Shown: positions 28,643-37,961 of the stretch, piece after piece | Layout of the letters: the number at the start of each line of letters is the position of its first letter | Position numbering within the stretch: the stretch's first letter is position 1 | NCBI GenBank assembly: GCA_031280615.1 | Contig: JAITGO010000021.1 | Span: 1-64,000, forward strand | Reading direction: 5' to 3' | DNA: 64,000 nt | Source of the DNA: Desulfobulbus sp. | GTDB taxonomy: Bacteria; Desulfobacterota; Desulfobulbia; Desulfobulbales; Desulfobulbaceae | Position numbers and translations under genes: made by a program | The notes under the pieces: generated by a model | The model's database searches: none | What the model saw: the letters and a program-made list of their open reading frames with translations, nothing else | Told to the model about the DNA's origin: nothing

Positions 28643-29752
28643 GTGGGTTCCCGTCTTTTCGCACTGATCGTCAAGGAATTCCTTGCCCTGTTCCGGGACA
28701 AGAAAAGCCGGATGGCGGTCATCGTGCCCCCGATTCTCCAACTTCTGATCTTCGGCTATGCCGCCACCTTCGACCTGGAGCACGCGCCCCTGGCCATCTA
28801 CAACGAGGACGGCGGCGCTTTTTCCCGCGACCTGGTCGGCCGGTTCGAGCGCTCACCGGCCTTCGAGGTGGTCGGCTACCTGCGGTCGGAGGCGGAAATC
28901 AAGCCGCTGATCGACCGCAAAGGCGCCCTGCTGGTGCTCCATGTCGGCCAACAGTGCTCGGCCGAGGTTGCCAAGGGCGAGGGCTGCCCGGTCCAGGTGC
29001 TGATCGACGGCCGCAACTCCAACACCGCCATGCTGGCGCTCAACTACGTCCGCACCATCGTCACCGACTTCAACCAGGAGCGCATCGAACAAACCACCGG
29101 CTCGCCCCTGCCGGCGCGGCTCGCGGTGCGGGCCTGGTTCAACCCCAACCTGGAGAGCCGCTGGTTCATCGTCCCCGGCATCGTGGCCCTGCTGGCGATG
29201 ATCGTCACCCTGGTGGTCACGGCCCTGTCGGTGGCCCGCGAGCGCGAGGCCGGCACCTTCGACCAACTGCTGGTCACCCCGCTCCGGCCCTGGGAAATCC
29301 TGATCGGCAAGGCCATGCCCGGCCTGATTGTCGGGGTCGGCGAGGCTGTGCTCATCGTGGCGGTGGCGGTCTACTGGTTCCGGGTGCCCCTGGTCGGCAA
29401 CATGCTCACCCTGTTGCCGGCCCTGGTCATCTATGTGCTGTCGATCATCGGCATCGGCCTGATGATCTCCTCCTTTTCCAACACCCTCCAACAGGCCCTT
29501 TTGGGCTCCTTTCTGTTCATCGTCCCAGCGGTCACCCTCTCCGGTTTTTCCACTCCCATCGCCAACATGCCGAATTTCATGCAGGCTCTGACCTATCTCG
29601 ACCCCATGCGGTATTTCCTGGTCATTGTCCGCCGCGTCTTCCTGGAAGGCGCCGGCATGGAGTATTTCTGGCACGAGCTGTGGCCGATGTCGCTCATTGC
29701 CATCGCGACCCTATCGCTCGCCACCTGGCTGTTCCGCCACCGGATGTACTGA
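28643..29752 (+). CDS. ABC-2 type permease (YbhR-like)
   Basis: 369 residues from a GTG at 28643, eight bases after the previous stop. The frame is open far upstream, but that part is out-of-frame reading of the first permease. Layout mirrors its neighbour: one N-terminal helix (IVPPILQLLIFGYAATF), a periplasmic domain with NEDGG and IDGRNSNTA, then five helices starting at WFIVPGIVALLAMIVTLVVT and the REREAGTFDQLLVTPL coupling motif. It should pair with the first permease and the YbhF-like ATPase. The matching HlyD adaptor is not here, but one lies near 9 kb. Confidence 0.93.
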   Translation: MGSRLFALIVKEFLALFRDKKSRMAVIVPPILQLLIFGYAATFDLEHAPLAIYNEDGGAFSRDLVGRFERSPAFEVVGYLRSEAEIKPLIDRKGALLVLHVGQQCSAEVAKGEGCPVQVLIDGRNSNTAMLALNYVRTIVTDFNQERIEQTTGSPLPARLAVRAWFNPNLESRWFIVPGIVALLAMIVTLVVTALSVAREREAGTFDQLLVTPLRPWEILIGKAMPGLIVGVGEAVLIVAVAVYWFRVPLVGNMLTLLPALVIYVLSIIGIGLMISSFSNTLQQALLGSFLFIVPAVTLSGFSTPIANMPNFMQALTYLDPMRYFLVIVRRVFLEGAGMEYFWHELWPMSLIAIATLSLATWLFRHRMY

Positions 29753-29800
29753 ACGGGCCCAAGGCTGCCGCCGCGCATTGGGCCATTTCACCGAAAGCCC

Positions 29801-29815
29801 TGGCATGGAGCATGC
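29801..29815 (+). promoter_or_regulatory. Sigma-54-like -24/-12 element before the kinase/NtrC-type operon
   Basis: TGGCAT, five bases, then ATGC (29801-29806 and 29812-29815) keep the invariant GG and GC at the correct spacing. It lies about 87 bases before the kinase ATG. The operon encodes a sigma-54 activator, so autoregulation is plausible. No paired enhancer sites were identified, so this is tentative. Confidence 0.35.
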
Positions 29816-29901
29816 TTGAATATCGGGCAGCAGAAAACAGCGCGGGCAGGCGCCCGGCAAACGGCAGGGAGCGGGCCGACGACCGCGACGAGGTTGATTG
29901 C

Positions 29902-31332
29902 ATGAAACACTTCCTTCGCTTCGGGATGATCGCCAAGATCACCTTGGTCCTGTTCTTCTACATCGCCTCGGTGACCATCATGGGGGTCGTCTCCTACAAC
30001 GATCTGGTGGCCACCGAGAAGAAGACCGGCATCCTGGAGCTGGCCTACAATATCCACAACAATATCCTGGAATCGAGGCGATACGAGAAGAATTACTTTC
30101 TCTACGGCAGCGAGGATTCGCTCTACGACACCATCACCATGATCCAGAAGACCTCGGAGATCAGCGACGCGATCCTCGGGCACGACGAGGAGCTGGTCAT
30201 CACCCCGAAACTAAAGGAACTCGACACCAATATGGGGGTGTACACCAAAAAAATCTATGAATTGCTCGCCCTGAAGAAGACCGATCCGGAAAAATACGGC
30301 CAGACCACGGGGGAAATCCGGCAGTACGGCAAAAAAATATCGGAAATGAGCAAGGATATCGCCAACGATGAGAAAAAGCTGATCCACTCGATGATTACCT
30401 TGCTGCGGGAGCAGTTGGTGATCTGGTCGTCGGTGGCCATCCTTATCGGCATCGCCCTGTCCCTCTTGATCGTCAACTTTGTGTTCAAGCCGCTGGCCGC
30501 GGTCAAGCGGGCCACCGAGGCCATTGCCCAGGGCCGGTTCCGGCGGATCGAGGTCATCAACAGCAAGGACGAGATCCAGCAGGTGATGGAGGCCTGCAAT
30601 ATCATGGTCCGGGAACTCGAGCGCCGCCAGGATCAGTTGATCCAGGCGGAAAAGCTCTCCTCCCTGGGCACCTTGACCGCCGGGGTGGCCCACCAATTGA
30701 ACAACCCGCTCAACAACATCTCGACCTCCTGCCAAATCGCCATCGACGAGTTCGACTCCGGCGACACGCCCCTGCTCAAGCGGATGCTGCGCAACATCGA
30801 CCAGGAAACCCTGCGGGCCCGGGACGTGGTCAAGAGCCTGCTCGAATTCGCCCGCACCCAGGACTTCGCCCTCCGTCAGGCCTCGCTGGCCGACGTCGCC
30901 CACAAGTCGGTTCTGCTGGCGAGGAGCCAGGTGCCGCCGGACATCGGCGTTTCGATCCGCATTCCCGGCGATTTGGTGCTGGCCATGGACGTGCAGCGGA
31001 TGCAGGAAGTTTTCATCAATACGATCATCAACGCGGCCCAGGCCATCGAGCGCCAGGGAGAGATCGTCATCGCCGCCACCGTCGATATTGCGGCCCAGGA
31101 GGCGGTGATCGAGATCCGCGACACCGGCCAGGGCATCCTCGAAAAAAACCTGGCCAAGGTCTTCGACCCCTTCTTCACCACCAAGGAGGAGGGCCAGGGC
31201 ACCGGCCTCGGCCTGTCGGTGGTCTACGGCATCGTTCAACAGCACCGGGGCAATATTACCGTGCAAAGCGCTCCCGGCCGGGGTACATCCTTTTTCATCC
31301 GTCTTCCCTATCCCGGCAGCAAGGAACACTGA
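29902..31332 (+). CDS. Sensor histidine kinase (NtrB-like)
   Basis: 476 residues from the ATG at 29902, with GAGG nine bases before it. Membrane helices at about 10-30 and 173-195 flank a helical periplasmic sensor of about 140 residues with the RYEKNYFLYG motif, typical of helical-bimodular chemoreceptor-like sensors. HAMP follows (about 195-245), then the phospho-His in GVAHQLNNPLN (His264), NTIINAAQAI as N-box, DTGQGI and GTGLGLSVV. It should autophosphorylate and pass phosphate to the adjacent sigma-54 activator, nine bases downstream. The signal is unknown. Confidence 0.95.
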   Translation: MKHFLRFGMIAKITLVLFFYIASVTIMGVVSYNDLVATEKKTGILELAYNIHNNILESRRYEKNYFLYGSEDSLYDTITMIQKTSEISDAILGHDEELVITPKLKELDTNMGVYTKKIYELLALKKTDPEKYGQTTGEIRQYGKKISEMSKDIANDEKKLIHSMITLLREQLVIWSSVAILIGIALSLLIVNFVFKPLAAVKRATEAIAQGRFRRIEVINSKDEIQQVMEACNIMVRELERRQDQLIQAEKLSSLGTLTAGVAHQLNNPLNNISTSCQIAIDEFDSGDTPLLKRMLRNIDQETLRARDVVKSLLEFARTQDFALRQASLADVAHKSVLLARSQVPPDIGVSIRIPGDLVLAMDVQRMQEVFINTIINAAQAIERQGEIVIAATVDIAAQEAVIEIRDTGQGILEKNLAKVFDPFFTTKEEGQGTGLGLSVVYGIVQQHRGNITVQSAPGRGTSFFIRLPYPGSKEH

Positions 31333-31341
31333 GCAAGAGCG

Positions 31342-32703
31342 ATGCACAAGCGCACAATCCTGGTGGTCGACGACGAACCCATCGCCCGCGACAATCTGGC
31401 CCACATCATCGCCAAGGACGGCCATGCGGTCCGGCTGGCCGCGAACGGCCAGGAGGCCGTGGCCTTCTTGCGCAAGGAAGAGGTGGACCTGGTCTTGACC
31501 GATCTGCGCATGCAGGGCGTCGACGGCATGGCGGTTTTGGAGGAGGCCAAGCGGCTGTGGCCTGCGGCCGAGGTGGTGATGATCACCGGCCATGCCAGCG
31601 TCGACACCGCGGTCGAGGCCATGCGCAAGGGCGCCTATCACTACGTGGCCAAGCCGTTTAAAATCAACGAATTGCGGGCGATCGTCGACAAGGCCCTGGA
31701 AAAAAGCCTGCTGCGGCGGGAAATCCAGACCCTGCGCGAACAGGTCGACGCCGGCAAGGGTACCGGACGGATCGTGGGCCAGAGCCCCAAGATGCAAGCC
31801 CTGCGGGAGACCATCAACCAGGTGTCGCAGTTGGACTGTAACGTGCTGGTCCAGGGGGAAACCGGCACCGGCAAGGAACTGGTCGCCCGGACCATCCACG
31901 AACTCAGTCCCAGGGCCAGGAAACGGTTTGTGGCCTTCAATTGCGGTGTCTTCACCGAGGAGCTGATCGCAAGCGAACTGTTCGGCTACGAGCGAGGAGC
32001 CTTCACCGGGGCCGGCAAGGCCAAGAAAGGTTTATTGGAAACAGCGGCGGGCGGCACGGTTTTTTTCGACGAGGTGGGCGAATTGCCGCTGTCGATGCAG
32101 GTGAAACTGCTGCGCGTGCTCCAGGAGCGGACCTTGATCCGGGTGGGAGGCACCGAGGAGATCGCAGTCGATTTCCGGGTGCTGGCCGCCACCAACAAGG
32201 ATCTCAAGCGCGAGGCCGAGGCCGGCACCTTTCGCTCCGATTTGTATTACCGGCTCGACGTGCTGACCATCAACGTGCCCTCTCTGGCCGAGCGCAAGGA
32301 CGACATTCCCCTGTTGGTCCGCCATTTTCTCGCCAAGCACGTCCGCCCGGGCAGAACCGTGCCCCAGTTGTCGCCCGAGGCGGAACGGCGGCTGATGTTC
32401 TACGATTATCCCGGCAACATCAGGGAACTGGAGAATATTGCCCAGCGGATGTTGATCGCCTGCGACGGCGAACTCATCGAGGCCCGGCACATCGCCGCCG
32501 CCTTCGGCGACAGCGATGGGGTCGCGGTCCGCGAGCAGCGGCAGGACTGGCCCACCTTGGAAGAACACGAAAAACGCTATATTTTGGAGGTCCTCGACGA
32601 GGTGGAAGGCAACCGGTCGGCGGCGGTCAAGATCCTCGGCATCGACCGGGTATCCCTCTGGCGCAAGATCAAGCGGTACGGCCTGGAGCATCCGGACAGT
32701 TGA
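31342..32703 (+). CDS. Sigma-54-dependent response regulator (NtrC family)
   Basis: 453 residues. Receiver domain with phosphoacceptor Asp54 (LTDLRM), TGHAS and AKPFK near 103. The AAA+ domain starts at about 143, with Walker A GETGTGKE (172-179), the sigma-54-contacting loop GAFTGA (219-224), and FFDEVGELPLSMQ as Walker B region. A Fis-type helix-turn-helix closes the protein (SAAVKILGIDRVSLWRKIKRYGL). It activates sigma-54 promoters after phosphorylation by the kinase upstream. Possible targets in this window are its own operon (element at 29801) and the USP/TauE genes (element at 38398). Confidence 0.96.
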   Translation: MHKRTILVVDDEPIARDNLAHIIAKDGHAVRLAANGQEAVAFLRKEEVDLVLTDLRMQGVDGMAVLEEAKRLWPAAEVVMITGHASVDTAVEAMRKGAYHYVAKPFKINELRAIVDKALEKSLLRREIQTLREQVDAGKGTGRIVGQSPKMQALRETINQVSQLDCNVLVQGETGTGKELVARTIHELSPRARKRFVAFNCGVFTEELIASELFGYERGAFTGAGKAKKGLLETAAGGTVFFDEVGELPLSMQVKLLRVLQERTLIRVGGTEEIAVDFRVLAATNKDLKREAEAGTFRSDLYYRLDVLTINVPSLAERKDDIPLLVRHFLAKHVRPGRTVPQLSPEAERRLMFYDYPGNIRELENIAQRMLIACDGELIEARHIAAAFGDSDGVAVREQRQDWPTLEEHEKRYILEVLDEVEGNRSAAVKILGIDRVSLWRKIKRYGLEHPDS

Positions 32704-32741
32704 ATCTTCTCCCCATTGAGGAAACGCAATAGGCGTTCAAT

Positions 32742-32773
32742 ACCCATCTGTACGTCAATGCGTACAGATGGGT
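32742..32773. terminator. Perfect 13-bp hairpin between convergent genes
   Basis: Arms 32742-32754 and 32761-32773 are perfectly complementary with a six-base loop. It lies 39 bases after the stop of the NtrC-type regulator and about 50 bases after the stop of the convergent secreted-protein gene. No T-run follows on either strand, but the position fits a shared terminator. Confidence 0.6.
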
Positions 32774-32823
32774 GAGTTTGCTGGGTGACCCATGCGGTAC
32801 TTTGGCATGCATGCGCGTGGAAA

Positions 32824-35301
32824 TTAGTCGAATCCGATTACGTAAATTTCGTCGTACGCCCCAAGTGGATAGACATCGCCTATCTTTATTGTCTGCCCCA
32901 CAAAAGACGGAACGGCTTCCAGCCATGAAGTCGATATACTTTGCAGCAGAATGTTACCGTCGCGCCTGACGATCAACGCCCCATTCGCAGCATCCCATTC
33001 AAATTCGTATAGGTACCATGTGCCCGTTTGCCATGTAGCTTGTCCATATGCACGTCGCATCGTTCCCGTAGAATCATAGAGATAAAAGTACAGGTAATTG
33101 TTGTATTGATACGCGTATAGAGCATTGGCCACGCCAGTGTTCGTAGATTTGAAGAAAACGCGCCAGCGGCTGGCGTCTGGCCCTGAAGGGATGTCATGCT
33201 TGACATGCATCCGTATTATGCCCTTGTCACCAGGAACAAACCCGGCATCAAATCCATAGCTCACATGGGTTTGTGTGTAATGTATGGCGTTATCAACATC
33301 CCCTGCCGCTGTCACGGCATCGTTTCCCCCTGTTTTGGCAATTGTTTTGCCACCTATATCTGAAATAACCGATGGGCTGGGTACGCTTTCACACGTCCAG
33401 TAGAAAAGCGTCTGTTCTTCTGTATCTTCAGGAAATTTAATGCCTGAAACAGGAACAGCTACGGGTGCATGTTGGCACCTTTCGCCGCTCCAGTTTCCTC
33501 CATTGTTCTCGCAAGCCTGTTCAGTGACACATTGGCCGATAGATTCAATTCCACATGTAACTCCGTAAAAGCTTCTGTAATATTTCAAAAAATTTCCTAT
33601 GTATTTATTAAACTCCCATAATTCGTCAGGTCTAGTGAAATAGACACCTGCAACATAACCATCCCATATTTGAATAGATTTATCCATGTATTCTTTAGCA
33701 ATTGATATGTTTTGCGGATCGTTTTCCTTTAACCACAAAGCATACCAAGCATAAGCTGGACCAATCATCATATTTAAATTGGGATGATTTGGATATGGAC
33801 GATTTTCGTTGTTAATCCATTGATTATTAGTATAATCAGCCCATGCCCAAAAAGATATTGTATCATTTCCAAGAACAATCTTTTGCTGGTGCCACAGATC
33901 ATCGATGCTTGACTTTATCATCGGTGGTATTCGATCATCACGATCAACGCGATCATAATATTCGATAAGTGCCATCATAGTAATTCCTACCATAAAAGAC
34001 TGACGGACATGACTCGCTGTTTGATCTAAAAAAATACCTGTATGAAACTGATCCAAATGTCCTAGAGCAAGATCAACAGCATGCCTTATTAATATCAATG
34101 TATTATTTGCATTTATATTAGATTTTAGAGCCCCTATGCTTACCTCTATTATATAGGCCAACTCTCTGGAATACCCAATTGTTGGGTATCCATTTCCAAG
34201 CGGGATATCGGTAAAATTTTGCTGAGTTGCCAGCGCCTCGAGCCCATCATACCATTTTTCCTCTCCCGAATTATGCCACATATAGAAAAGTCCATAAGGA
34301 AACCTCTCGTATCCTGCAGGATTTTTATTTTTATAATAATCTGATAATATTTCATTAGATTTTTCTGAATACAATTTCATGTCAACAGTAGCACTAGGCC
34401 ATACCAATTCAGAATATTCAAATAAAAATTTTGCAGGGTCGTAATAAATAGGTTTCTTGTTTATATTAAATACAGACGACTGATTTGACATGAGCAGATA
34501 AAATTCATCGTAGTAGTTATTTATCCCGAGGTAAGCGGTAGGCAAAAATGTATTGATCTTTTCGACAAAAGCATCCCATTCAGGTGGATAATTAGCTGAC
34601 CCTTCCGGCGGCTCAAGGTTATCCTCTTTTTGGCCTATGTATATCTCATCAAAAGCTCCTAGGGGATACACATGACCAATAAACATATCTTGATTTGCAA
34701 ATGAAGGTAACGCAGAACTCCAACTAGGGGTAAAGGATTGAAACAAATCGACCCCATCTCTTCTGATCGTTACTTCTCCTGTATCAGCATCCCAAATAAA
34801 TTCATACAAATACCAGACATCAACAGACCAAGTTGCCTGCCCAAACGCTCTGTGCCACGTTCCGCTGGCATCGTATATATAAAAAAATATATAATTATTG
34901 TATGTATATGCTGTTATTGAATTCGCACCGATATTTGTTGTTCTGAAAAAATTTCTATACGTGTTGCCATCAGGTCCTGATGGAATGGTATGTTTAACAT
35001 GCATTCGTATGACACCTTTATCCAGGTTCATACTACCTATGGGGAATTTATAATATTGATGATTTCCTGTTTGCTGGATGGCGTTTCCAGCAATGCCTGT
35101 CGTTAGCTGCGCATCACTTGTGCCTGCCTTGGTAATCAGTACATTCCCTGCATCGGACCATACCGTTGGTTGCGGTACACTTTCCACTGCCCAACGAAAC
35201 GATGTGCTGGCGGTCTCGCTCAGTGCTAAACTAGGGCCGATCAATGCCAGCGCCAGAGCTAAGCCAAGGCCAGTTAATGTTGTCTTTGTGCTCCACGTCA
35301 T
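32824..35301 (-). CDS. Secreted protein with two LamG-like domains flanking a helical core
   Basis: 825 residues from an ATG preceded by AGGAGG at ideal spacing. A signal peptide (residues 1-28, ending SLALSETAS) indicates export. Residues about 36-226 and 633-825 are clear copies of one beta-rich LamG/concanavalin-like module: both contain ESVP, GVIRMHVKH or GIIRMHVKH, IPSGPD, YNNY, FGQATW or YGQATW, WYLYEF, RRDG and YPLGA.DEIY. The middle, about 240-590, is aromatic-rich and mostly helical (YPNHPNLNMMIGPAYAWYALWL), somewhat like an alpha/alpha-barrel carbohydrate-active enzyme, but no catalytic family is recognised. A short Cys-rich link (four Cys, about 595-620) joins it to the second copy. 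The middle is far more AT-rich than either LamG end, suggesting mosaic origin. Confidence 0.8.
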   Translation of the reverse strand: MTWSTKTTLTGLGLALALALIGPSLALSETASTSFRWAVESVPQPTVWSDAGNVLITKAGTSDAQLTTGIAGNAIQQTGNHQYYKFPIGSMNLDKGVIRMHVKHTIPSGPDGNTYRNFFRTTNIGANSITAYTYNNYIFFYIYDASGTWHRAFGQATWSVDVWYLYEFIWDADTGEVTIRRDGVDLFQSFTPSWSSALPSFANQDMFIGHVYPLGAFDEIYIGQKEDNLEPPEGSANYPPEWDAFVEKINTFLPTAYLGINNYYDEFYLLMSNQSSVFNINKKPIYYDPAKFLFEYSELVWPSATVDMKLYSEKSNEILSDYYKNKNPAGYERFPYGLFYMWHNSGEEKWYDGLEALATQQNFTDIPLGNGYPTIGYSRELAYIIEVSIGALKSNINANNTLILIRHAVDLALGHLDQFHTGIFLDQTASHVRQSFMVGITMMALIEYYDRVDRDDRIPPMIKSSIDDLWHQQKIVLGNDTISFWAWADYTNNQWINNENRPYPNHPNLNMMIGPAYAWYALWLKENDPQNISIAKEYMDKSIQIWDGYVAGVYFTRPDELWEFNKYIGNFLKYYRSFYGVTCGIESIGQCVTEQACENNGGNWSGERCQHAPVAVPVSGIKFPEDTEEQTLFYWTCESVPSPSVISDIGGKTIAKTGGNDAVTAAGDVDNAIHYTQTHVSYGFDAGFVPGDKGIIRMHVKHDIPSGPDASRWRVFFKSTNTGVANALYAYQYNNYLYFYLYDSTGTMRRAYGQATWQTGTWYLYEFEWDAANGALIVRRDGNILLQSISTSWLEAVPSFVGQTIKIGDVYPLGAYDEIYVIGFD

Positions 35302-35893
35302 GCCAACCTCCTGTCGTCACGGTTAAAAAAGCCAATCATTCACCATCAGACCATTTGCATTGCTACCAAGCGTTACATTTCCTCCATTTACTGTTTGACG
35401 TTTCGTCGATCAGCACATCTTGCGCTGTCAAATGAATTTTGACTATACGTTTATACCGATCTTCTAACAAGGATAAATTGGTATATTTTACTGTATCAGT
35501 GTGTTTACCTAGAGTTGGCATAAGCAATTCAACTCATTTCTATCTCAAAAATCAACTCATCACATTCCTGCAGTACTTCTTGGTTATTTTTTCAAAAAAA
35601 CCATACAGTTCTGCCATTTGATTCGATCGCCCTACCCCCTGACCCCGCCTCGCTCTGCGCTGGATGGTTATCTCTTGCCATTTTACCACTCTCCAGACAC
35701 ATTTCACCTGCGTGCAGTCGGAAGTATTCTCACGTGGTCACAACTGCTGAACCAAACCAGAGCCTCCGTCAAACGGAACAAGTGGTCGGGAACCACACTC
35801 TGGTTGATCACTCCAAATTCCACACCATTTCACAAGTTAGGACCGAAACAGTCGTTCTTTTCCCTACCCTTTTCTTTCCCTGTCAACGACCCA
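35302..35893. other. Gene-free stretch, partly AT-rich
   Basis: 592 bases between the start of the secreted-protein gene and the stop of the Lon-type gene, both on the minus strand. The left part must carry the promoter of the secreted-protein gene, but I found no near-consensus boxes. Long plus-strand frames here are antisense to the Lon gene or lack starts. No repeat or structured RNA was recognised. Confidence 0.4.
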
Positions 35894-37942
35894 TCACGAC
35901 ATCAGGATGAAACTCTGGCGGGCAAACAGGGGCTCGATGATTTCACCCGCCTGGCCCACCAACTGCAGCCGGATACCTTCCACCACATCGACCTCCAGGG
36001 CTTCCACCTCTTCCCGATTGGCCTGCGGCAGCAGCACCAATTGCACCCCGGCCCGTTTGGCGGCCAGTACCTTTTCCCTGATGCCGCTGACCGGCAGGAT
36101 CCGGCCGGTGAGGGTCATTTCTCCGGTCAGGGCCACATCCCGCCGGGCCGGCCGCTTGGTGAGCAGCGACAGCAGGGCCGCAAAGATGGTGATCCCGGCC
36201 GAGGGACCATCCTTGGGAATGGCGCCGGACGGAAAATGAATGTGGACATCGGCGCCCTTGAAGAAATCCTCGGCAATCCCGAAGTCGCCGGCTCGGCTGC
36301 GCAGGAAGCTGAGCGCGGTCTGAGCCGATTCGCGCAGAACTTCGCCTAGCGAACCGGTCAGTAGCAGGGTGCCCGAACCCGGCATCAGGGCCGCCTCGAC
36401 GTTGATGATCTCGCCGCCGGTCTCGGCCCAGACCATGCCGGTGGCGATGCCGGGCTGAGGCGTAGCCTCGGCCGCCTCCCGCCGGAACTTACGGGGGCCG
36501 AGCAGTTTGGCGACCGCCGGGGCGTCGATCAGGAGCTGCTCTTCCTGCCGGTCCGCAGACTTGAGGCAGAGCATGGCGATCTTCCGGCAGACATCGGCAA
36601 TCTGCCGTTCCAGGCCGCGCAGGCCCGATTCCCTGGTGTAGTCGTTGATCACCCTGGACAGGGCCTCGCCGGTCAGCTTGACCGCGGATTTGGACAAGCC
36701 CGCCACCTTGAGCTGCCGGGGCAGGATGAACTGCTGGGCGATATGCAGCTTTTCCCGCTCGGTGTAGCCGGTGAATTCGATGCATTCCATCCGATCCAGC
36801 AGCGGGCCCGGCAGCTTGGTCAGGTCGTTGGCCGTGGCGATGAACATGATCCGGGAAAGATCGAAGGGCAGTTCCAGGTAGTGGTCGGTGAAATGGACGT
36901 TCTGTTCCGGGTCGAGCACCTCGAGCAGGGCCGAGGCGGGGTCGCCCCGAAAATCCTGGCCGATCTTGTCGATCTCGTCGAGCATGAAGACCGGGTTGTT
37001 GACCCCGGCCCGTTTCAACTCGGTGACGATCCGGCCGGGCAAGGCTCCGACATAGGTGCGCCGGTGGCCGCGCAGTTCGGCCTCGTCGCGCAGCCCGGCC
37101 ATGGACAGGCGGATGAATTGCCGCTGCAGGGCCTCGGCGATGGCCCGGCCCACCGAGGTCTTGCCGGTGCCGGGAGGGCCGGTGAAGCAGAGGATCGGCC
37201 CCTTGCCCATCTGGACAAAGAGCTTTTGTTCCAACACCTCCCTGACCGTGCGCCGCAGTTCGTCGAGGTTGACCGGTTTGCCCAGGTAATGGGCGGCACC
37301 TTTTTTCAGGGCATCCACCGCCGAACTGACCGTGGCAAAGCCGGTGACCATGATCACCGGTACCTCCGGGGCGCTGCGGTTGATCCGATCCAGCAGCTCG
37401 ATACCGTCCATCTGTTCCATTTTCAGGTCGGTCACCACCAGGTCGATCTCTTCGCGGGCCATCACCTCCAAGGCCTCGGCCCCGTTGGCGGCCCCGTAAC
37501 AACCGTAGCCCTCCTTGCCGAGCACATGCATCAAATTGGTGCGGGCGATCTCCTCGTCGTCGACAACGAGGATCGATTGCCTGGCCTTGCTGCACAGGGT
37601 CTTGGCGGCCAGAAATTCGAGAATCCGCTGCTTGACCTGCCCCAGACCGTAGTGCCAGGTGTCGAGTACGGCCTGGGTCCGGGCCAGGTCGAGCTTGTGC
37701 TGGCTGAAGACGTTCCAGGGCAGGGCCAGGAGCAGCTCGATGTAATTGATGCCCACCGAATATTCGGCAATGGCCGCATCGGTTTTTTCCAGCTTGTCCA
37801 GTTCGCCGGCAATCGCCTCCATGACCTCGTGAGGCAGTTGGGCCGCCCCGGCCCGCGAGCGAAGCAGCGCCAGGGGTGAAGCCGTTGCTTCGGCCTGCGG
37901 TTCGGGCTCTTCGCGCGGTTGTGTTTTTTTCTTAAAAAACAT
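35894..37942 (-). CDS. Lon-type AAA+ protease with an inserted response-regulator receiver domain
   Basis: 682 residues. Residues 20-113 are the Lon helical linker (LPHEVMEAIAGELDKLEK, YIELLLALPWN, HYGLGQVKQRILEFLAA); the usual N-terminal substrate domain is missing. In normal Lon this linker runs straight into the AAA+ domain. Here a complete receiver domain (about 122-240) intervenes: Asp128/Asp129, phosphoacceptor Asp172 in VVTDLKM, Thr200 and Lys222 in GKP. The AAA+ part follows with GPPGTGKT (255-262) and MLDEID (320-325). The protease domain has the Ser581/Lys624 dyad (KDGPSAG, REKVLA) at the spacing seen in Lon. Phosphorylation probably controls assembly or ATPase activity. No kinase gene is adjacent. 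Confidence 0.93.
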   Translation of the reverse strand: MFFKKKTQPREEPEPQAEATASPLALLRSRAGAAQLPHEVMEAIAGELDKLEKTDAAIAEYSVGINYIELLLALPWNVFSQHKLDLARTQAVLDTWHYGLGQVKQRILEFLAAKTLCSKARQSILVVDDEEIARTNLMHVLGKEGYGCYGAANGAEALEVMAREEIDLVVTDLKMEQMDGIELLDRINRSAPEVPVIMVTGFATVSSAVDALKKGAAHYLGKPVNLDELRRTVREVLEQKLFVQMGKGPILCFTGPPGTGKTSVGRAIAEALQRQFIRLSMAGLRDEAELRGHRRTYVGALPGRIVTELKRAGVNNPVFMLDEIDKIGQDFRGDPASALLEVLDPEQNVHFTDHYLELPFDLSRIMFIATANDLTKLPGPLLDRMECIEFTGYTEREKLHIAQQFILPRQLKVAGLSKSAVKLTGEALSRVINDYTRESGLRGLERQIADVCRKIAMLCLKSADRQEEQLLIDAPAVAKLLGPRKFRREAAEATPQPGIATGMVWAETGGEIINVEAALMPGSGTLLLTGSLGEVLRESAQTALSFLRSRAGDFGIAEDFFKGADVHIHFPSGAIPKDGPSAGITIFAALLSLLTKRPARRDVALTGEMTLTGRILPVSGIREKVLAAKRAGVQLVLLPQANREEVEALEVDVVEGIRLQLVGQAGEIIEPLFARQSFILMS

Positions 37943-37961
37943 GGTGCTCCTTGTTGTACAT
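37932..37961 (-). CDS. Upstream mini-frame overlapping the Lon-type start
   Basis: Nine codons plus stop, starting at the ATG of the second repeat unit (37961) and ending at TAA (37932-37934), 9-11 bases inside the Lon-type gene and in another frame. It has the same Shine-Dalgarno sequence and spacing as the true start, so ribosomes could begin at either. It may be a leader peptide affecting Lon translation or only a by-product of the duplication. Confidence 0.35.
   Translation of the reverse strand: MYNKEHHVF

Noticed and set aside
35618..36349. 243-codon plus-strand frame before and across the Lon-type gene
   Set aside because: Most of it is antisense to the Lon-type protease domain and the rest has no family resemblance.
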